In this document: positions 1 through 7,343 of the stretch, piece after piece
Position numbering within the stretch: position 1 is the first letter of the stretch
Layout of the letters: each line of letters opens with the position of its first letter
Origin: JAMBLL01 sp036985935
GTDB taxonomy: Bacteria; Actinomycetota; Acidimicrobiia; Spongiisociales; UBA5794
Assembly: GCA_036985935.1 (NCBI GenBank)
Contig: BTQP01000039.1
Location: 1 to 12,873, forward strand
Direction of reading: 5' to 3'
Length of the DNA stretch: 12,873 nt
Position numbers and translations under genes: made by a program
The notes under the pieces: model-generated
The model's input: only the letters and a program-made list of their open reading frames with translations
What the model was told of the DNA's origin: nothing
The model's database searches: none

Positions 1-150
1 GGTGGGAGAGCTGTGCTCGTACACGCCAAGGACGCGGGAGCTGCAGCGTTCTACCAGCGCCACGGCTTCGTGCCACTTGACCAGAACCCGAACCACCTGT
101 ACGTGTTGATGAAGGATCTCAGAACCTCGATCAGACGTAGTCACGAATAG
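1..150 (+). CDS. GNAT-family N-acetyltransferase, TacT-like (3' end only)
   Basis: Frame 1 is open from the window edge to a TAG at 148-150 and gives the last 49 residues of a protein. The segment with VHAKDAGAAAFYQRHGFVPL is the typical end of a GNAT fold: a helix carrying FYxxxGF, then the last strands, here ending in YVLMKDL. This pattern (VxAxDxxAxxFYxxxGF, then LxLxLKxL) is especially common in the TacT/AtaT-type toxins, which acetylate aminoacyl-tRNA and are usually encoded just downstream of a DUF1778/RHH antitoxin. The acetyl-CoA-binding loop and any antitoxin lie outside the window, so a toxin role is an inference. A non-toxin GNAT enzyme is possible. Confidence 0.75.
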   Translation, partial: GGRAVLVHAKDAGAAAFYQRHGFVPLDQNPNHLYVLMKDLRTSIRRSHE

Positions 151-254
151 CCGATGGGCCGTCATCTTCCTTCTGGCCACGCGGGTGCCGCATCGTTCAA
201 ACCACTGAGGTCGCTGGCGAGCGCTGGACCCGGCATGCCGTGGGCATTCAAGGA

Positions 255-282
255 TTGGCGGTGATTCGTCGATATACATAGT
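255..282 (+). promoter_or_regulatory. weak candidate promoter upstream of the SLH/beta-helix gene
   Basis: TTGGCG at 255-260 and CATAGT at 277-282 are separated by 16 nt. Each matches four of six bases of the sigma-70-type -35 and -10 consensus. They lie 27 nt upstream of the GTG start at 309. A perfect 10-bp palindrome, CGGCATGCCG, lies just upstream at 231-240. The rest of the 158-nt gap (151-308) shows nothing recognisable. Confidence 0.25.
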
Positions 283-308
283 CACGTAGCTCGACGAGTA
301 GGTGACAG

Positions 309-1955
309 GTGCGCAGAGCGGTCCTTGTGATGGTTGGCGCCGTCGCGCTCGCTGTCCTCGGAGCGGTCGCAGCGTTGGCGCTTCCGCCTGGTGGCACCTT
401 TCTCGATGACGATGGGCTGGTCCACGAACCCGCCATCGAAGCCATCGCTGCACGGGGCATCACCAATGGGTGCGACACGGTTCTGTACTGTCCTGGTGCC
501 CCTGTTACGAGAGGGCAAATGGCGGCGTTCCTCGATCGAGCATTGAACCTTCCGCCCGCGCCGAACGGCGACCCGTTTACGGACGATGACGCATCCATCT
601 TCGAGGACTCGATAGAACGGTTGGCCTTCGCCGGCATCACCCAGGGATGTGGGCCCTCTTTGTTCTGCCCCGACGACTCCGTGACCAGGGCAGAGATGGC
701 CGCCTTCCTCGTCCGTGCCCTTGCGCTAGCACCTGCACCTCCCGGTGACCCGTTCACCGACGACAACGGAAACGAATTCGAAGACGAGATCGAACGGATC
801 GCGTTTGTTGGCATCACCGTCGGCTGTGCCCCGTCCTTGTACTGCCCGGCCGCCCCCGTGACCAGGGCACAGATGGCGACGTTCATCACACGGGCTCTCG
901 GACTCACACCGATCGTTCCAACACCGGCGCGCCCGAGTGAGCGCTGTGCGAGAGATCGCGCACAGTGCCCGCCGATCGGCAATCCCGATGGATCATCAAC
1001 GGTCCCGACCGGCGGTGCAGCCGAGTCGATCGCAAATCCAGACACCGTCATCGGTACCGGAACGCCCGTCGGGTGCACGTCGAGCGCAGTCGTAGCCGCT
1101 GTGGCTCTCGGCGGCACGATCACGTTCAATTGCGGACCCGACCCTGTGTTGATCGAGATGACCGAAACGGCGAGAATCTTCAACAACGCGAACCCCGACG
1201 TGGTGATCGACGGAGGGGGCCTCGTCACCCTATCGGGCATGGGGCAACGAAGAGTTCTCTACATGAACACGTGCGATCCCGACCTCGTATGGACCACACC
1301 CCGATGCGACAACCAGGACCATCCCCGCCTGACGCTCCAGAACATCAACTTCATCCGCGGTGCGACCACGGGTGTCGGCATGGCCGGGGGTGGGGGAGCG
1401 GTATGGGTGCGCGGAGGGCGGTTCAAGATCGTGAACGCTGGATTCTTTGACAACACGTGCGCAGAATTCGGTCCCGACCTCGGCGGCGCATCGGTCCGGG
1501 TATTCAGCCAGTACAACAACCTTCCGGTGTATGTCACCAACAGCACCTTCGGCGGCGCGGCGAACTTCGGGAACGAGTGCAGCAATTCAGGTGGAATCTC
1601 AAGCATCGGTGTCTCTTGGGTCGTAACCAACAGCTTGTTCTCGAACAACCTCGCTGTCGGAATCGGTGCGAACCCGCCGCGTTCGGGAACACCCGGCGGT
1701 GGTAACGGAGGGGCGATCTACATGGACGGCAACGCCATCCATCTCACTCTCGACGGCGTACTCATCGAGGACAACAATGCGAGAGAGGGTGGTGGTGGTG
1801 TCTTCTTCGTCTCGAACAACCGAACCGGAACGGTCACGATTCGCAACTCGGTGCTGCGGCGCAACGTCAGCGAGCGCTTCGAGACAGCCGGATTCCCAGG
1901 CATGTTCGTGCTCGCTGCCTCGCCACCAAGTGTTGTGAACTCCACTATCGAGTAG
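309..1955 (+). CDS. exported SLH-domain protein with parallel beta-helix region
   Basis: This 548-residue protein is predicted to be exported and held at the cell surface. Residues 1-26 form a signal peptide or anchor: a basic start (MRR), then a hydrophobic run ending ALALPP. Three SLH-type repeats follow at about 28-80, 88-140 and 148-199. Each has a DD-rich start, the GIT-x-GC turn, a second Cys in YCP or FCP, and VTRxxMAxFLxRAL. A Cys/Pro linker (about 200-240) leads into a Gly/Asn/Val-rich region (about 245-548) with recurrent short strands (VVIDGGGLVTLSG, LTLQNINFIRG, VYVTNSTFGG, VTIRNSVLRRN), as in pectate-lyase-like beta-helices. SLH domains usually bind cell-wall polymers, while such beta-helices bind or cleave polysaccharide. 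I see no identifiable catalytic residues, so enzyme activity is not claimed. The GTG at 309 is chosen because AGGTGA (300-305) precedes it. ATG 330 would shorten the signal peptide. Confidence 0.85.
   Translation: MRRAVLVMVGAVALAVLGAVAALALPPGGTFLDDDGLVHEPAIEAIAARGITNGCDTVLYCPGAPVTRGQMAAFLDRALNLPPAPNGDPFTDDDASIFEDSIERLAFAGITQGCGPSLFCPDDSVTRAEMAAFLVRALALAPAPPGDPFTDDNGNEFEDEIERIAFVGITVGCAPSLYCPAAPVTRAQMATFITRALGLTPIVPTPARPSERCARDRAQCPPIGNPDGSSTVPTGGAAESIANPDTVIGTGTPVGCTSSAVVAAVALGGTITFNCGPDPVLIEMTETARIFNNANPDVVIDGGGLVTLSGMGQRRVLYMNTCDPDLVWTTPRCDNQDHPRLTLQNINFIRGATTGVGMAGGGGAVWVRGGRFKIVNAGFFDNTCAEFGPDLGGASVRVFSQYNNLPVYVTNSTFGGAANFGNECSNSGGISSIGVSWVVTNSLFSNNLAVGIGANPPRSGTPGGGNGGAIYMDGNAIHLTLDGVLIEDNNAREGGGGVFFVSNNRTGTVTIRNSVLRRNVSERFETAGFPGMFVLAASPPSVVNSTIE
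390..905 (+). repeat. three tandem SLH repeats within the surface protein
   Basis: There are three copies with a period of about 60 codons. Each carries one cysteine pair, at residues C55/C61, C114/C120 and C173/C179. Parts are nearly identical at DNA level: gtgaccagggcagagatggc at 681-700 recurs at 858-877 with one change, which suggests duplication or selection on the VTRxQMA motif. The paired cysteines five residues apart could form a small disulfide in each repeat after export. That is an inference. Confidence 0.8.
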
Positions 1956-2028
1956 TCGCGAGTCCAAAAAGTCAGGCCAGGTTCGCAGCTCCGCAACTCC
2001 GTGCTGGTGATCTCACCGACAACCGGTC

Positions 2029-2053
2029 TAGGGTGGCAAGCTGCAAAGGAGGT
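2029..2053 (+). promoter_or_regulatory. candidate -10 and strong RBS of the antiporter gene
   Basis: AAAGGAGGT at 2045-2053 is a near-perfect Shine-Dalgarno sequence. It leaves 6 nt to the GTG at 2060, so that codon is taken as the start rather than the in-frame GTG at 2033 or the GTG at 2054, which abuts the RBS. TAGGGT at 2029-2034 fits the actinobacterial -10 form TANNNT and would give a leader of about 20 nt. No clear -35 element is visible. The RBS part is well supported; the -10 is weak. The rest of the 104-nt gap after 1955 shows no terminator hairpin that I can recognise. Confidence 0.55.
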
Positions 2054-2059
2054 GTGTTC

Positions 2060-3358
2060 GTGGGTCTCGCGTTGTTGTTGGCGTTGTTCTTTGCGTACGC
2101 GCTGTTCTCGCGCAGGTTGCTGCACAGCTCGTTGACCGGACCCATGATCTTCACGATCGCCGGCGTGGTGACAGGACTCATTCTGCTGGCAAAGGGCGGC
2201 TCGATCGCGGGGCTAGCCCTCGATGCGCGAGGCGAAGCGATCCAGATATTGCTTGAGACGACACTCGTGATCATTCTGTTCTCGGACGCGGTACTGATCG
2301 ATGCCAGGGCGGTTCGCAAAGAAGCGTTCCTTCCTGGACGATTGCTCGGAATCGGGCTGCCCCTCACAATTGTCGCCGGTACCGCGATTGCGATGCTCAT
2401 CTTCCCTGATCTCGGATTCTGGCCGGCAGTCGTGATCGCGGTGATTCTCGCACCGACAGACGCCGCTCTCGGTCAGGCAGTCGTTGCGAACGAGGAAGTT
2501 CCTGGACTTGTACGCCAGGGACTGGGCGTCGAGAGTGGTTTGAACGACGGAATCGCTGTTCCATTTCTCACGATCGCAATAGCGGGCGCTGCCAATGAGA
2601 TGCAGAACGGATCAGAGATCGCGGTGGTGTTCCTCGAGGAGATAGGCCTTGCGATCCTCGTCGGTCTTGGAATCGGTTGGCTCGGTGGCCTGGCTGTTCG
2701 ATTCGCATTCGACAAGGGGCTGATGGGCCGGGGCTGGCGTCAAGTGTCGGTGGTGCTTCTTGCTTTGCTGTGTTTCGCGGTCGCCGATCCGATCGGTGGT
2801 TCGGGTTTCATCGCTGCGTTCGTGGGTGGGCTGACGTTCGGTGCGCAGGTGCGACGCGAATACCCCGATATCTGCAATTTCTCTGAAGGCATCGCTCATG
2901 TCATGACCATGATCGCCTTCCTCGTCTTCGGTGCGTTCATATTGACGCCCACCCTTGATGTCATCACGTGGGAGATCGTGCTGTATGCGATTCTCAGCCT
3001 CACCGTCATCCGGATGATCCCTGTGGCGCTTGCGTTGATCGGCACAGGACTCGGCGGGCCAACTCAGGTCTACATTGGTTGGTTCGGGCCGCGCGGACTT
3101 GCGTCACTTGTATTCATGGGCACCGTGGTGATTGATGCAGGTCCTGAGGAGGGATCAGCGATAGTTGCCGTCGCGGCTACCACCGTTGGTCTGTCGGTTC
3201 TCCTCCATGGGCTCACCGCGTGGCCAGCATCGGCGAGGTACGCAGCATGGTTCTCGAGGACCACCGAGGGAATCGATGCTGCCGACATGGTTGAAAGCAA
3301 GGAAGTCACCCACGTGCCGTCTTCGAAGTTGGGCGGTCGGCTTCGAAAGTCGATGTAG
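2060..3358 (+). CDS. cation:proton antiporter, CPA1/NhaP type
   Basis: This 432-residue polytopic membrane protein is predicted to exchange Na+ or K+ for H+ across the cytoplasmic membrane. It has around a dozen hydrophobic segments and a short hydrophilic C-terminal tail (about 400-432) with no TrkA or CNMP regulatory domain. The family's core motifs are present: APTDAALG at 131-138, and ESGLNDGIA at 158-166 with the Asn-Asp pair (N162, D163) expected at the ion site of CPA1 exchangers. R319 (VIRMIPV) and GWFGPRGLASLVF (340-352) match conserved parts of later helices. The GTG at 2060 was chosen for the RBS at 2045-2053; an upstream GTG at 2033 would add nine residues but place the RBS inside the gene. 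Ion selectivity cannot be read from the sequence. The gene is convergent with the SDR gene, 34 nt apart, and there is no partner gene. Confidence 0.9.
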   Translation: MGLALLLALFFAYALFSRRLLHSSLTGPMIFTIAGVVTGLILLAKGGSIAGLALDARGEAIQILLETTLVIILFSDAVLIDARAVRKEAFLPGRLLGIGLPLTIVAGTAIAMLIFPDLGFWPAVVIAVILAPTDAALGQAVVANEEVPGLVRQGLGVESGLNDGIAVPFLTIAIAGAANEMQNGSEIAVVFLEEIGLAILVGLGIGWLGGLAVRFAFDKGLMGRGWRQVSVVLLALLCFAVADPIGGSGFIAAFVGGLTFGAQVRREYPDICNFSEGIAHVMTMIAFLVFGAFILTPTLDVITWEIVLYAILSLTVIRMIPVALALIGTGLGGPTQVYIGWFGPRGLASLVFMGTVVIDAGPEEGSAIVAVAATTVGLSVLLHGLTAWPASARYAAWFSRTTEGIDAADMVESKEVTHVPSSKLGGRLRKSM

Positions 3359-3392
3359 GTCCTTCTCGAGTCCCATCAGCCAATCAGGCCGA

Positions 3393-4106
3393 TCAGATCA
3401 GGGCCGAGCCCCACACGGGCAGAAAGGCGCCGTTGATGACTTTGGACCGCTCGGATGCGAGAAAGTCGATGACCTCGGCGATGTCCTCGGGCTGCGGCCA
3501 GTTCACGTAGTCGGCATAGGGCAGGGCCGTCCGCGTGGCATCGGTGTTGATCACCGACGGAAGCAGTGCGTTGCATGTCGTATTCGTGTCGAGCAACTCA
3601 ACTGCCACCGACTTCGCAAGGGTCAGAACACCTGCCTTTGCAACGTTGTACGCCGCCTGGCCGGCAGGTGAGTCGATGGCGTGTTTCGAACCCATGAGGA
3701 TGATGCGCGCCCAATCCTGAGAGAGGTAGGGGATCGTTGCTCGTGTCGTGTTCCACGCAGTGCGGAGATTCAGATCGAGCATCCGTTCGAGACGGACGTC
3801 GGACGTCTCGGCGACGTCCCGCCCGCCTGCCCAACCGCCGACAAGCGACGCCATGACGTTGATCTTCCCGAACTTCGCGGTTGCTTCCTCGAAAAAGACC
3901 CCCACTGCCTCAGCGTCGGCGACGTCGACACGTCGCAGGATGAGCCGGTCCTCGTCGAGGCTGAGGCTCTCCTCCATGAGGTTTGCCTCTTCAGGAATCA
4001 AGTAGGTCACAGCGACCTTGAATCCTCGATCTATCAACTTCGGTATTAACTGGCGACCGACGGATCCCGTGCCACCGGGTACTACAGCAACGTGTGGTTC
4101 AGTCAT
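3393..4106 (-). CDS. SDR-family NAD(P)-dependent oxidoreductase
   Basis: This is a classical-length (237 aa) short-chain dehydrogenase/reductase. A Rossmann nucleotide-binding loop GGTGSVG lies at 11-17, and D61 sits in the usual 'DV' adenine-binding position. The catalytic tetrad is complete: N113 (LDLNLRTAWN), S140 (MGSK), Y153 and K157 (YNVAK). The family's NNAG motif is replaced by SLVGGWAGG (87-95), a variant seen in one SDR subgroup. The segment PSVINTDATR (183-192) is the post-catalytic loop. The substrate is unknown; a hydroxyacyl or keto-compound reductase would be a typical guess but is not supported. The ATG at 4106 has no Shine-Dalgarno but has a -10-like TAGGCT six nt upstream, suggesting a leaderless message. 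The gene is a single transcription unit, divergent from the ATPase gene. Confidence 0.88.
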   Translation of the reverse strand: MTEPHVAVVPGGTGSVGRQLIPKLIDRGFKVAVTYLIPEEANLMEESLSLDEDRLILRRVDVADAEAVGVFFEEATAKFGKINVMASLVGGWAGGRDVAETSDVRLERMLDLNLRTAWNTTRATIPYLSQDWARIILMGSKHAIDSPAGQAAYNVAKAGVLTLAKSVAVELLDTNTTCNALLPSVINTDATRTALPYADYVNWPQPEDIAEVIDFLASERSKVINGAFLPVWGSALI

Positions 4107-4112
4107 AACACA

Positions 4113-4118
4113 AGCCTA
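4113..4118 (-). promoter_or_regulatory. -10 element of a probable leaderless SDR transcript
   Basis: Read on the minus strand, the sequence is TAGGCT-tgtgtt-ATG. A TANNNT box ends 6 nt before the A of the start codon. This is the arrangement of actinobacterial leaderless promoters, in which transcription starts at the initiation codon. There is no Shine-Dalgarno sequence between the box and the ATG. No convincing -35 is visible 16-18 nt upstream. Confidence 0.5.
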
Positions 4119-4184
4119 GCGACCTATGTGCAGTGCACCGTTTCGTCAGGCGGCCCTGGTGACTTTCGAATCGTGGATACAAGG

Positions 4185-4206
4185 TGGTACGCTCTCGCAA
4201 CGAGAG
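4185..4206 (+). promoter_or_regulatory. extended -10 and overlapping dyad before the ATPase gene
   Basis: TGGTACGCT at 4185-4193 matches the extended -10 form TGN-TANNNT. A perfect inverted repeat, CTCTCG-CAA-CGAGAG (arms 4192-4197 and 4201-4206), begins in the last -10 bases and covers the expected transcription start near 4200. That is a suitable position for a repressor operator or a 5'-end mRNA hairpin. The RBS CGGAGG (4215-4220) and GTG start (4226) follow directly. Confidence 0.4.
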
Positions 4207-4225
4207 TCGCGACGCGGAGGAACCT

Positions 4226-5449
4226 GTGGCAGTCATCACACTCGAGGACATTGGCAAGATCTATCCAGACGGCACCCGCGCAGTTGGCCAGGTCAATCTG
4301 ACGATCAAAGACAGCGAGTTCCTTGTTCTCGTTGGGCCGTCGGGTTGTGGCAAGTCAACCGTGTTGCGTATGATCGCCGGCCTTGAAGACATCACAGAGG
4401 GAAAACTCAGCATCGGTGACAGGGTCGTCAACGATGTTCCGCCAAAGGATCGCGATATCGCGATGGTGTTCCAGAACTACGCCTTGTATCCGCACATGTC
4501 GGTGCGAGACAACATGGCGTTCGGTCTCAAACTTCGCAAGATGCCAAAGGATGAGATCGAAAGCCGCGTTCAAGAGGCAGCAGAGATCCTGGAGATCACG
4601 GACTATCTCGACAGGAAACCCAAGGCTCTTTCCGGTGGGCAGCGGCAGCGTGTTGCGATGGGACGTGCCATTGTTCGAGAACCACAGGCATTCCTGATGG
4701 ACGAGCCGCTGTCGAACCTCGATGCGAAGCTTCGCGTTCAAATGCGAGCGGAGCTGAGCCGTCTGCACCAGCGCCTTGGTACGACAACCGTGTACGTGAC
4801 TCATGACCAGGTTGAAGCCATGACGCTCGGTCACCGCGTGGCGGTGATGCGTCCCGTATCTGCAAAACGTCCGTACAACCTCCAGCAGGTGGATGCGCCG
4901 ACGGAGTTGTTCAACAACCCCGTGAACCTCTTTGTTGCCGGGTTCATCGGCTCGCCTTCGATGAACCTCACGTATGCGACATTGAGCAAGGATGAGGGTG
5001 GCTACAAGGTCTCGTTTGGCGATCACTCGATCGCCGTCGGTCAGTCATCGATCGACAAACATCCTGGGATCGACGCATATCTCGGCAAGCAGATCGTCGT
5101 CGGGATCCGTCCAGGGGCGTTCGAGGACGCGAGAGTTTCCGAACCTGCACCGGACCGGACGATCACTGTCACCAGCGACGTCAACGAGCTCCTTGGATCA
5201 GAGACGTATGTGCACTTCATCATCGACACTCCACCGGTCGTCACTCCCGATATCGAAGAATTGCTCGCCGACGCAGGCACAGATGTGGCCTCGCTTGGAG
5301 ACAATACGAAGTTCACCGCACGGGTCAACCCCGATGTGGATGTCCCAGACGGTTCGACGCTGAATCTTGTCATCGATACAAGCAAGCTGCACTTCTTCGA
5401 CGTCGAGACCAGCGACAAAGTAGGTTCGGTACAGGCGGGCGTCGCGTAA
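4226..5449 (+). CDS. ugpC: ABC transporter ATPase, UgpC/MsmX (CUT1) type, orphan
   Basis: This 407-residue cytoplasmic ATPase powers a binding-protein-dependent importer, in this subfamily usually for di- or oligosaccharides or glycerol-3-phosphate. Walker A is GPSGCGKST (37-45), Q-loop Q83, signature LSGGQRQ (135-141), Walker B AFLMDE (155-160), D-loop SNLD, and H-loop H193. Residues from about 245 form the C-terminal OB/TOBE regulatory domain (VVGIRPGAF at 291-299). The GTG at 4226 follows CGGAGG by 5 nt and gives the usual N-terminus MAVITLEDIGKIYPDG; a GTG at 4184 is upstream of the likely promoter. No permease or sugar-binding protein is adjacent, so it may serve several importers, as MsmX does. 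About six extra residues (RPVSAKRPYN) replace the usual short RDG turn after VAVM (205-208). The nearby amino-acid-type importer normally uses a GlnQ/HisP-type ATPase, so pairing is unlikely. Confidence 0.88.
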   Translation: MAVITLEDIGKIYPDGTRAVGQVNLTIKDSEFLVLVGPSGCGKSTVLRMIAGLEDITEGKLSIGDRVVNDVPPKDRDIAMVFQNYALYPHMSVRDNMAFGLKLRKMPKDEIESRVQEAAEILEITDYLDRKPKALSGGQRQRVAMGRAIVREPQAFLMDEPLSNLDAKLRVQMRAELSRLHQRLGTTTVYVTHDQVEAMTLGHRVAVMRPVSAKRPYNLQQVDAPTELFNNPVNLFVAGFIGSPSMNLTYATLSKDEGGYKVSFGDHSIAVGQSSIDKHPGIDAYLGKQIVVGIRPGAFEDARVSEPAPDRTITVTSDVNELLGSETYVHFIIDTPPVVTPDIEELLADAGTDVASLGDNTKFTARVNPDVDVPDGSTLNLVIDTSKLHFFDVETSDKVGSVQAGVA

Positions 5450-5457
5450 CGCCGAAG

Positions 5458-6582
5458 CTATTCTCGCGGCGTAGTACTCGTTTCCGCCACGATCCCGACT
5501 GCTGCGAGTTCGGACATCAGGTCCGGCGCACCAACGGCTTCGTTCATCGTGAGCACACCCGATCGGCGCACGCGTCCCGTGACGATGAGGTCGGCAAGTG
5601 CCGTTGCCGGAAACGCCGTCGTGCGTGCCAGGGCGGAAAACGCTCCGCGTGCCTTGTCCTCGATCTGCACCGATGTCACGACGCCCTGATGTTCTCGCCA
5701 CACCCGTACGAGCACGACGTCGGGATGATCTCTCGGCAGGGTGCGTTGGAGCGCATCGATGAGCAGAGCCCTTGGCGAAACGCGAGCATTGCCAACGACA
5801 TGTGATGACTCGTCGAAGAGTCCGAGTTCGAGCATCGAGCGGAATACCCGGCCATGCCCCGGAAATCGGAGCGTCTTGTATTCAAGGTGCGTAACCCGTC
5901 CCTCATGGATCTTGCACAGAGTCGACGTTCCACCAGCCGTCGAGAATGCCTCCAGAGGGCCCCAGTCCGCCCAGGCGACCTCTTCAAATCGAGTGAGCGG
6001 CTCGACGGTGGCGTAGCGACCGTCCTGGATGATCTCGCATGGTTCAGCATATTCATTGATCAAACCTGCTGGATTGAAAGCGAGCTGGTAGCCGAGCGCA
6101 CCCAGCGGTTCCTGGGGCAGCGCGCCAACGCGGATCTGAATACTGTCGATGAGGCCTTCGTCCGCTGTGCGGATGAGGTCCTCAGCGAGAACGTTGGCTA
6201 ACCCGGGTGCGAGACCGCAATCCGGGACGATCAAGACTCCCGCGTCGGCCGCATCTTCGTGGAGGCGCTGTTGGGCTGCAACGACAGAGGGATTGCCTCC
6301 GAAGTCGAGGTAGTGCGTATGGGTCGCAAGGGCAGCTGATGCCACTCCGAACCCGAATCGGTACGGAACCGCGCTGACCACGAGGTCGAAACCCTCGAGC
6401 ACCGTCGTGAGCTCTTTTGCGTCCGCCACGTCGAAACTGAGGTCTTGTGCGCCGTATGCATGAGCGATGCGCTCGGCGGTCGCGGCGTCGTCGTCCGCGA
6501 CGGTGACATCGAATCCACGCCGCCGTAGATCCCATGTGGCCGCAGAACCTACGATCCCTGCTCCGAGTACGAGTACTGCCAT
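5458..6582 (-). CDS. saccharopine/lysine dehydrogenase-family oxidoreductase
   Basis: This 374-residue cytoplasmic NAD(P)-dependent enzyme belongs to the saccharopine dehydrogenase / lysine 6-dehydrogenase / carboxynorspermidine synthase superfamily. The N-terminal Rossmann domain has GAGIVG (7-12), acidic D30-D32 after the second strand suggesting NAD(H), and SAVPYRFG (70-77). The family's DCGLAPGLANVLA lies at 121-133. The substrate domain contains FSTAGGTSTL (213-222), EYKTLRFPGH (234-243) and an ARTTAFPA helix (319-326). Length and layout fit L-lysine 6-dehydrogenase-like proteins better than fungal saccharopine reductase, but the substrate is not determined. It is the last gene of the operon: its ATG is 8 nt after the stop of the deacetylase gene and its GAGGT RBS overlaps that stop. 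It ends 8 nt from the convergent ATPase gene, with no recognisable terminator. Confidence 0.85.
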   Translation of the reverse strand: MAVLVLGAGIVGSAATWDLRRRGFDVTVADDDAATAERIAHAYGAQDLSFDVADAKELTTVLEGFDLVVSAVPYRFGFGVASAALATHTHYLDFGGNPSVVAAQQRLHEDAADAGVLIVPDCGLAPGLANVLAEDLIRTADEGLIDSIQIRVGALPQEPLGALGYQLAFNPAGLINEYAEPCEIIQDGRYATVEPLTRFEEVAWADWGPLEAFSTAGGTSTLCKIHEGRVTHLEYKTLRFPGHGRVFRSMLELGLFDESSHVVGNARVSPRALLIDALQRTLPRDHPDVVLVRVWREHQGVVTSVQIEDKARGAFSALARTTAFPATALADLIVTGRVRRSGVLTMNEAVGAPDLMSELAAVGIVAETSTTPRE

Positions 6583-6590
6583 GAACTACC

Positions 6591-7343
6591 TCAGGGTTTC
6601 AGCTTCTTGAAGATCTCTGCCGGGCCGACACCGAACCGTTCTCCGTTCGAACGGTGGAACTCCTGAAGATAGCTCTCGAACGCCGCGAGTTCGGCGGGTC
6701 CGTTGCCGGGACTCCCCATTGTGGTTGACCCCTGTGACGAATGGCACAGCAACGCTTCGAGCTTCTTGTCTGCCTCGGCATCTGACATGGGCTCGGCATG
6801 ATCTGGATCGTCTGGTGACCACAGAAGAAGGGCGTCTGGCCGATGCGGTGCGAGATCACTATGCGTGAGGGCAAGGGGCTCACGGGCAGAGACAACCCCA
6901 TCTACCGCGGCCAGCCCCGTCGCGCGATGGTCGGGATGAAGTTCGTACCTCTTCCATGGGTCGTGGCTCAGAACGATGTCGGGAGCGACCGAGCGGATCG
7001 CCAGGGCAATCTCAGTGCGTAGCTCCATGGAGTACTCCAGCTCCCCGTCGACGTGACCGAGATGGGTGCAGTGTTGCACTCCAAGGACATCGGCGGCAGA
7101 GGATTGCTCGGTTCGCCGCCGCTGGACAAGCGCTTCGATGTCCTCGTCGGGATTCCACGAACCCTTCGACCCGTCGGTCACGACCAGAATCGTGATCTCC
7201 GCGCCGGCCGCAGCCCATCTAGCCAAACTGGCTCCGGCGCCGAACTCCGCATCGTCAGGGTGCGCTCCGATCGTGAGAACGGTTCTCGGTATGACGGGTG
7301 CTGTCGACTCATTGTTCAGCATGTCATCGGGGCTCGTTGCCAT
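6591..7343 (-). CDS. PIG-L/LmbE-family zinc deacetylase
   Basis: This 250-residue protein of the LmbE/PIG-L fold has members that hydrolyse N-acetyl groups from amino sugars or their conjugates (MshB and Mca in mycothiol metabolism, BshB in bacillithiol, GlcNAc-PI deacetylase). The metal and catalytic motif GAHPDDAEFGAG is at 26-37 (H28, D30, D31), RRRTEQSSAADVLGV at 75-89, and the second metal motif HPDH at 136-139. The protein is slightly shorter than MshB, and I see nothing that identifies a mycothiol substrate. The ATG at 7343 gives a 20-nt overlap with cofC. An in-frame ATG at 7322, one base after the cofC stop (TGA-C-ATG), would remove seven residues and is equally possible, as neither has a clear RBS. 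Translational coupling to the genes on both sides is likely. Confidence 0.87.
   Translation of the reverse strand: MATSPDDMLNNESTAPVIPRTVLTIGAHPDDAEFGAGASLARWAAAGAEITILVVTDGSKGSWNPDEDIEALVQRRRTEQSSAADVLGVQHCTHLGHVDGELEYSMELRTEIALAIRSVAPDIVLSHDPWKRYELHPDHRATGLAAVDGVVSAREPLALTHSDLAPHRPDALLLWSPDDPDHAEPMSDAEADKKLEALLCHSSQGSTTMGSPGNGPAELAAFESYLQEFHRSNGERFGVGPAEIFKKLKP

Noticed and set aside
248..1240. 330-codon open frame on the minus strand opposite the surface-protein gene
   Set aside because: Low-complexity Ser/Ala/Pro/Arg composition without a domain pattern, and fully antisense to a gene with clear SLH repeats. It results from codon bias in GC-rich DNA.
3359..3392. Possible bidirectional terminator between the convergent antiporter and SDR genes
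   Set aside because: Only short GATCAG direct repeats are present; no stem of useful length and no T-tract.
4355..5026. 223-codon minus-strand frame opposite the ATPase gene
   Set aside because: No domain pattern, and it lies wholly within the well-conserved ATPase coding region.
6591..7343. Calling the PIG-L protein MshB (mycothiol biosynthesis)
   Set aside because: Only the general family motifs are visible, and no other mycothiol gene is nearby.
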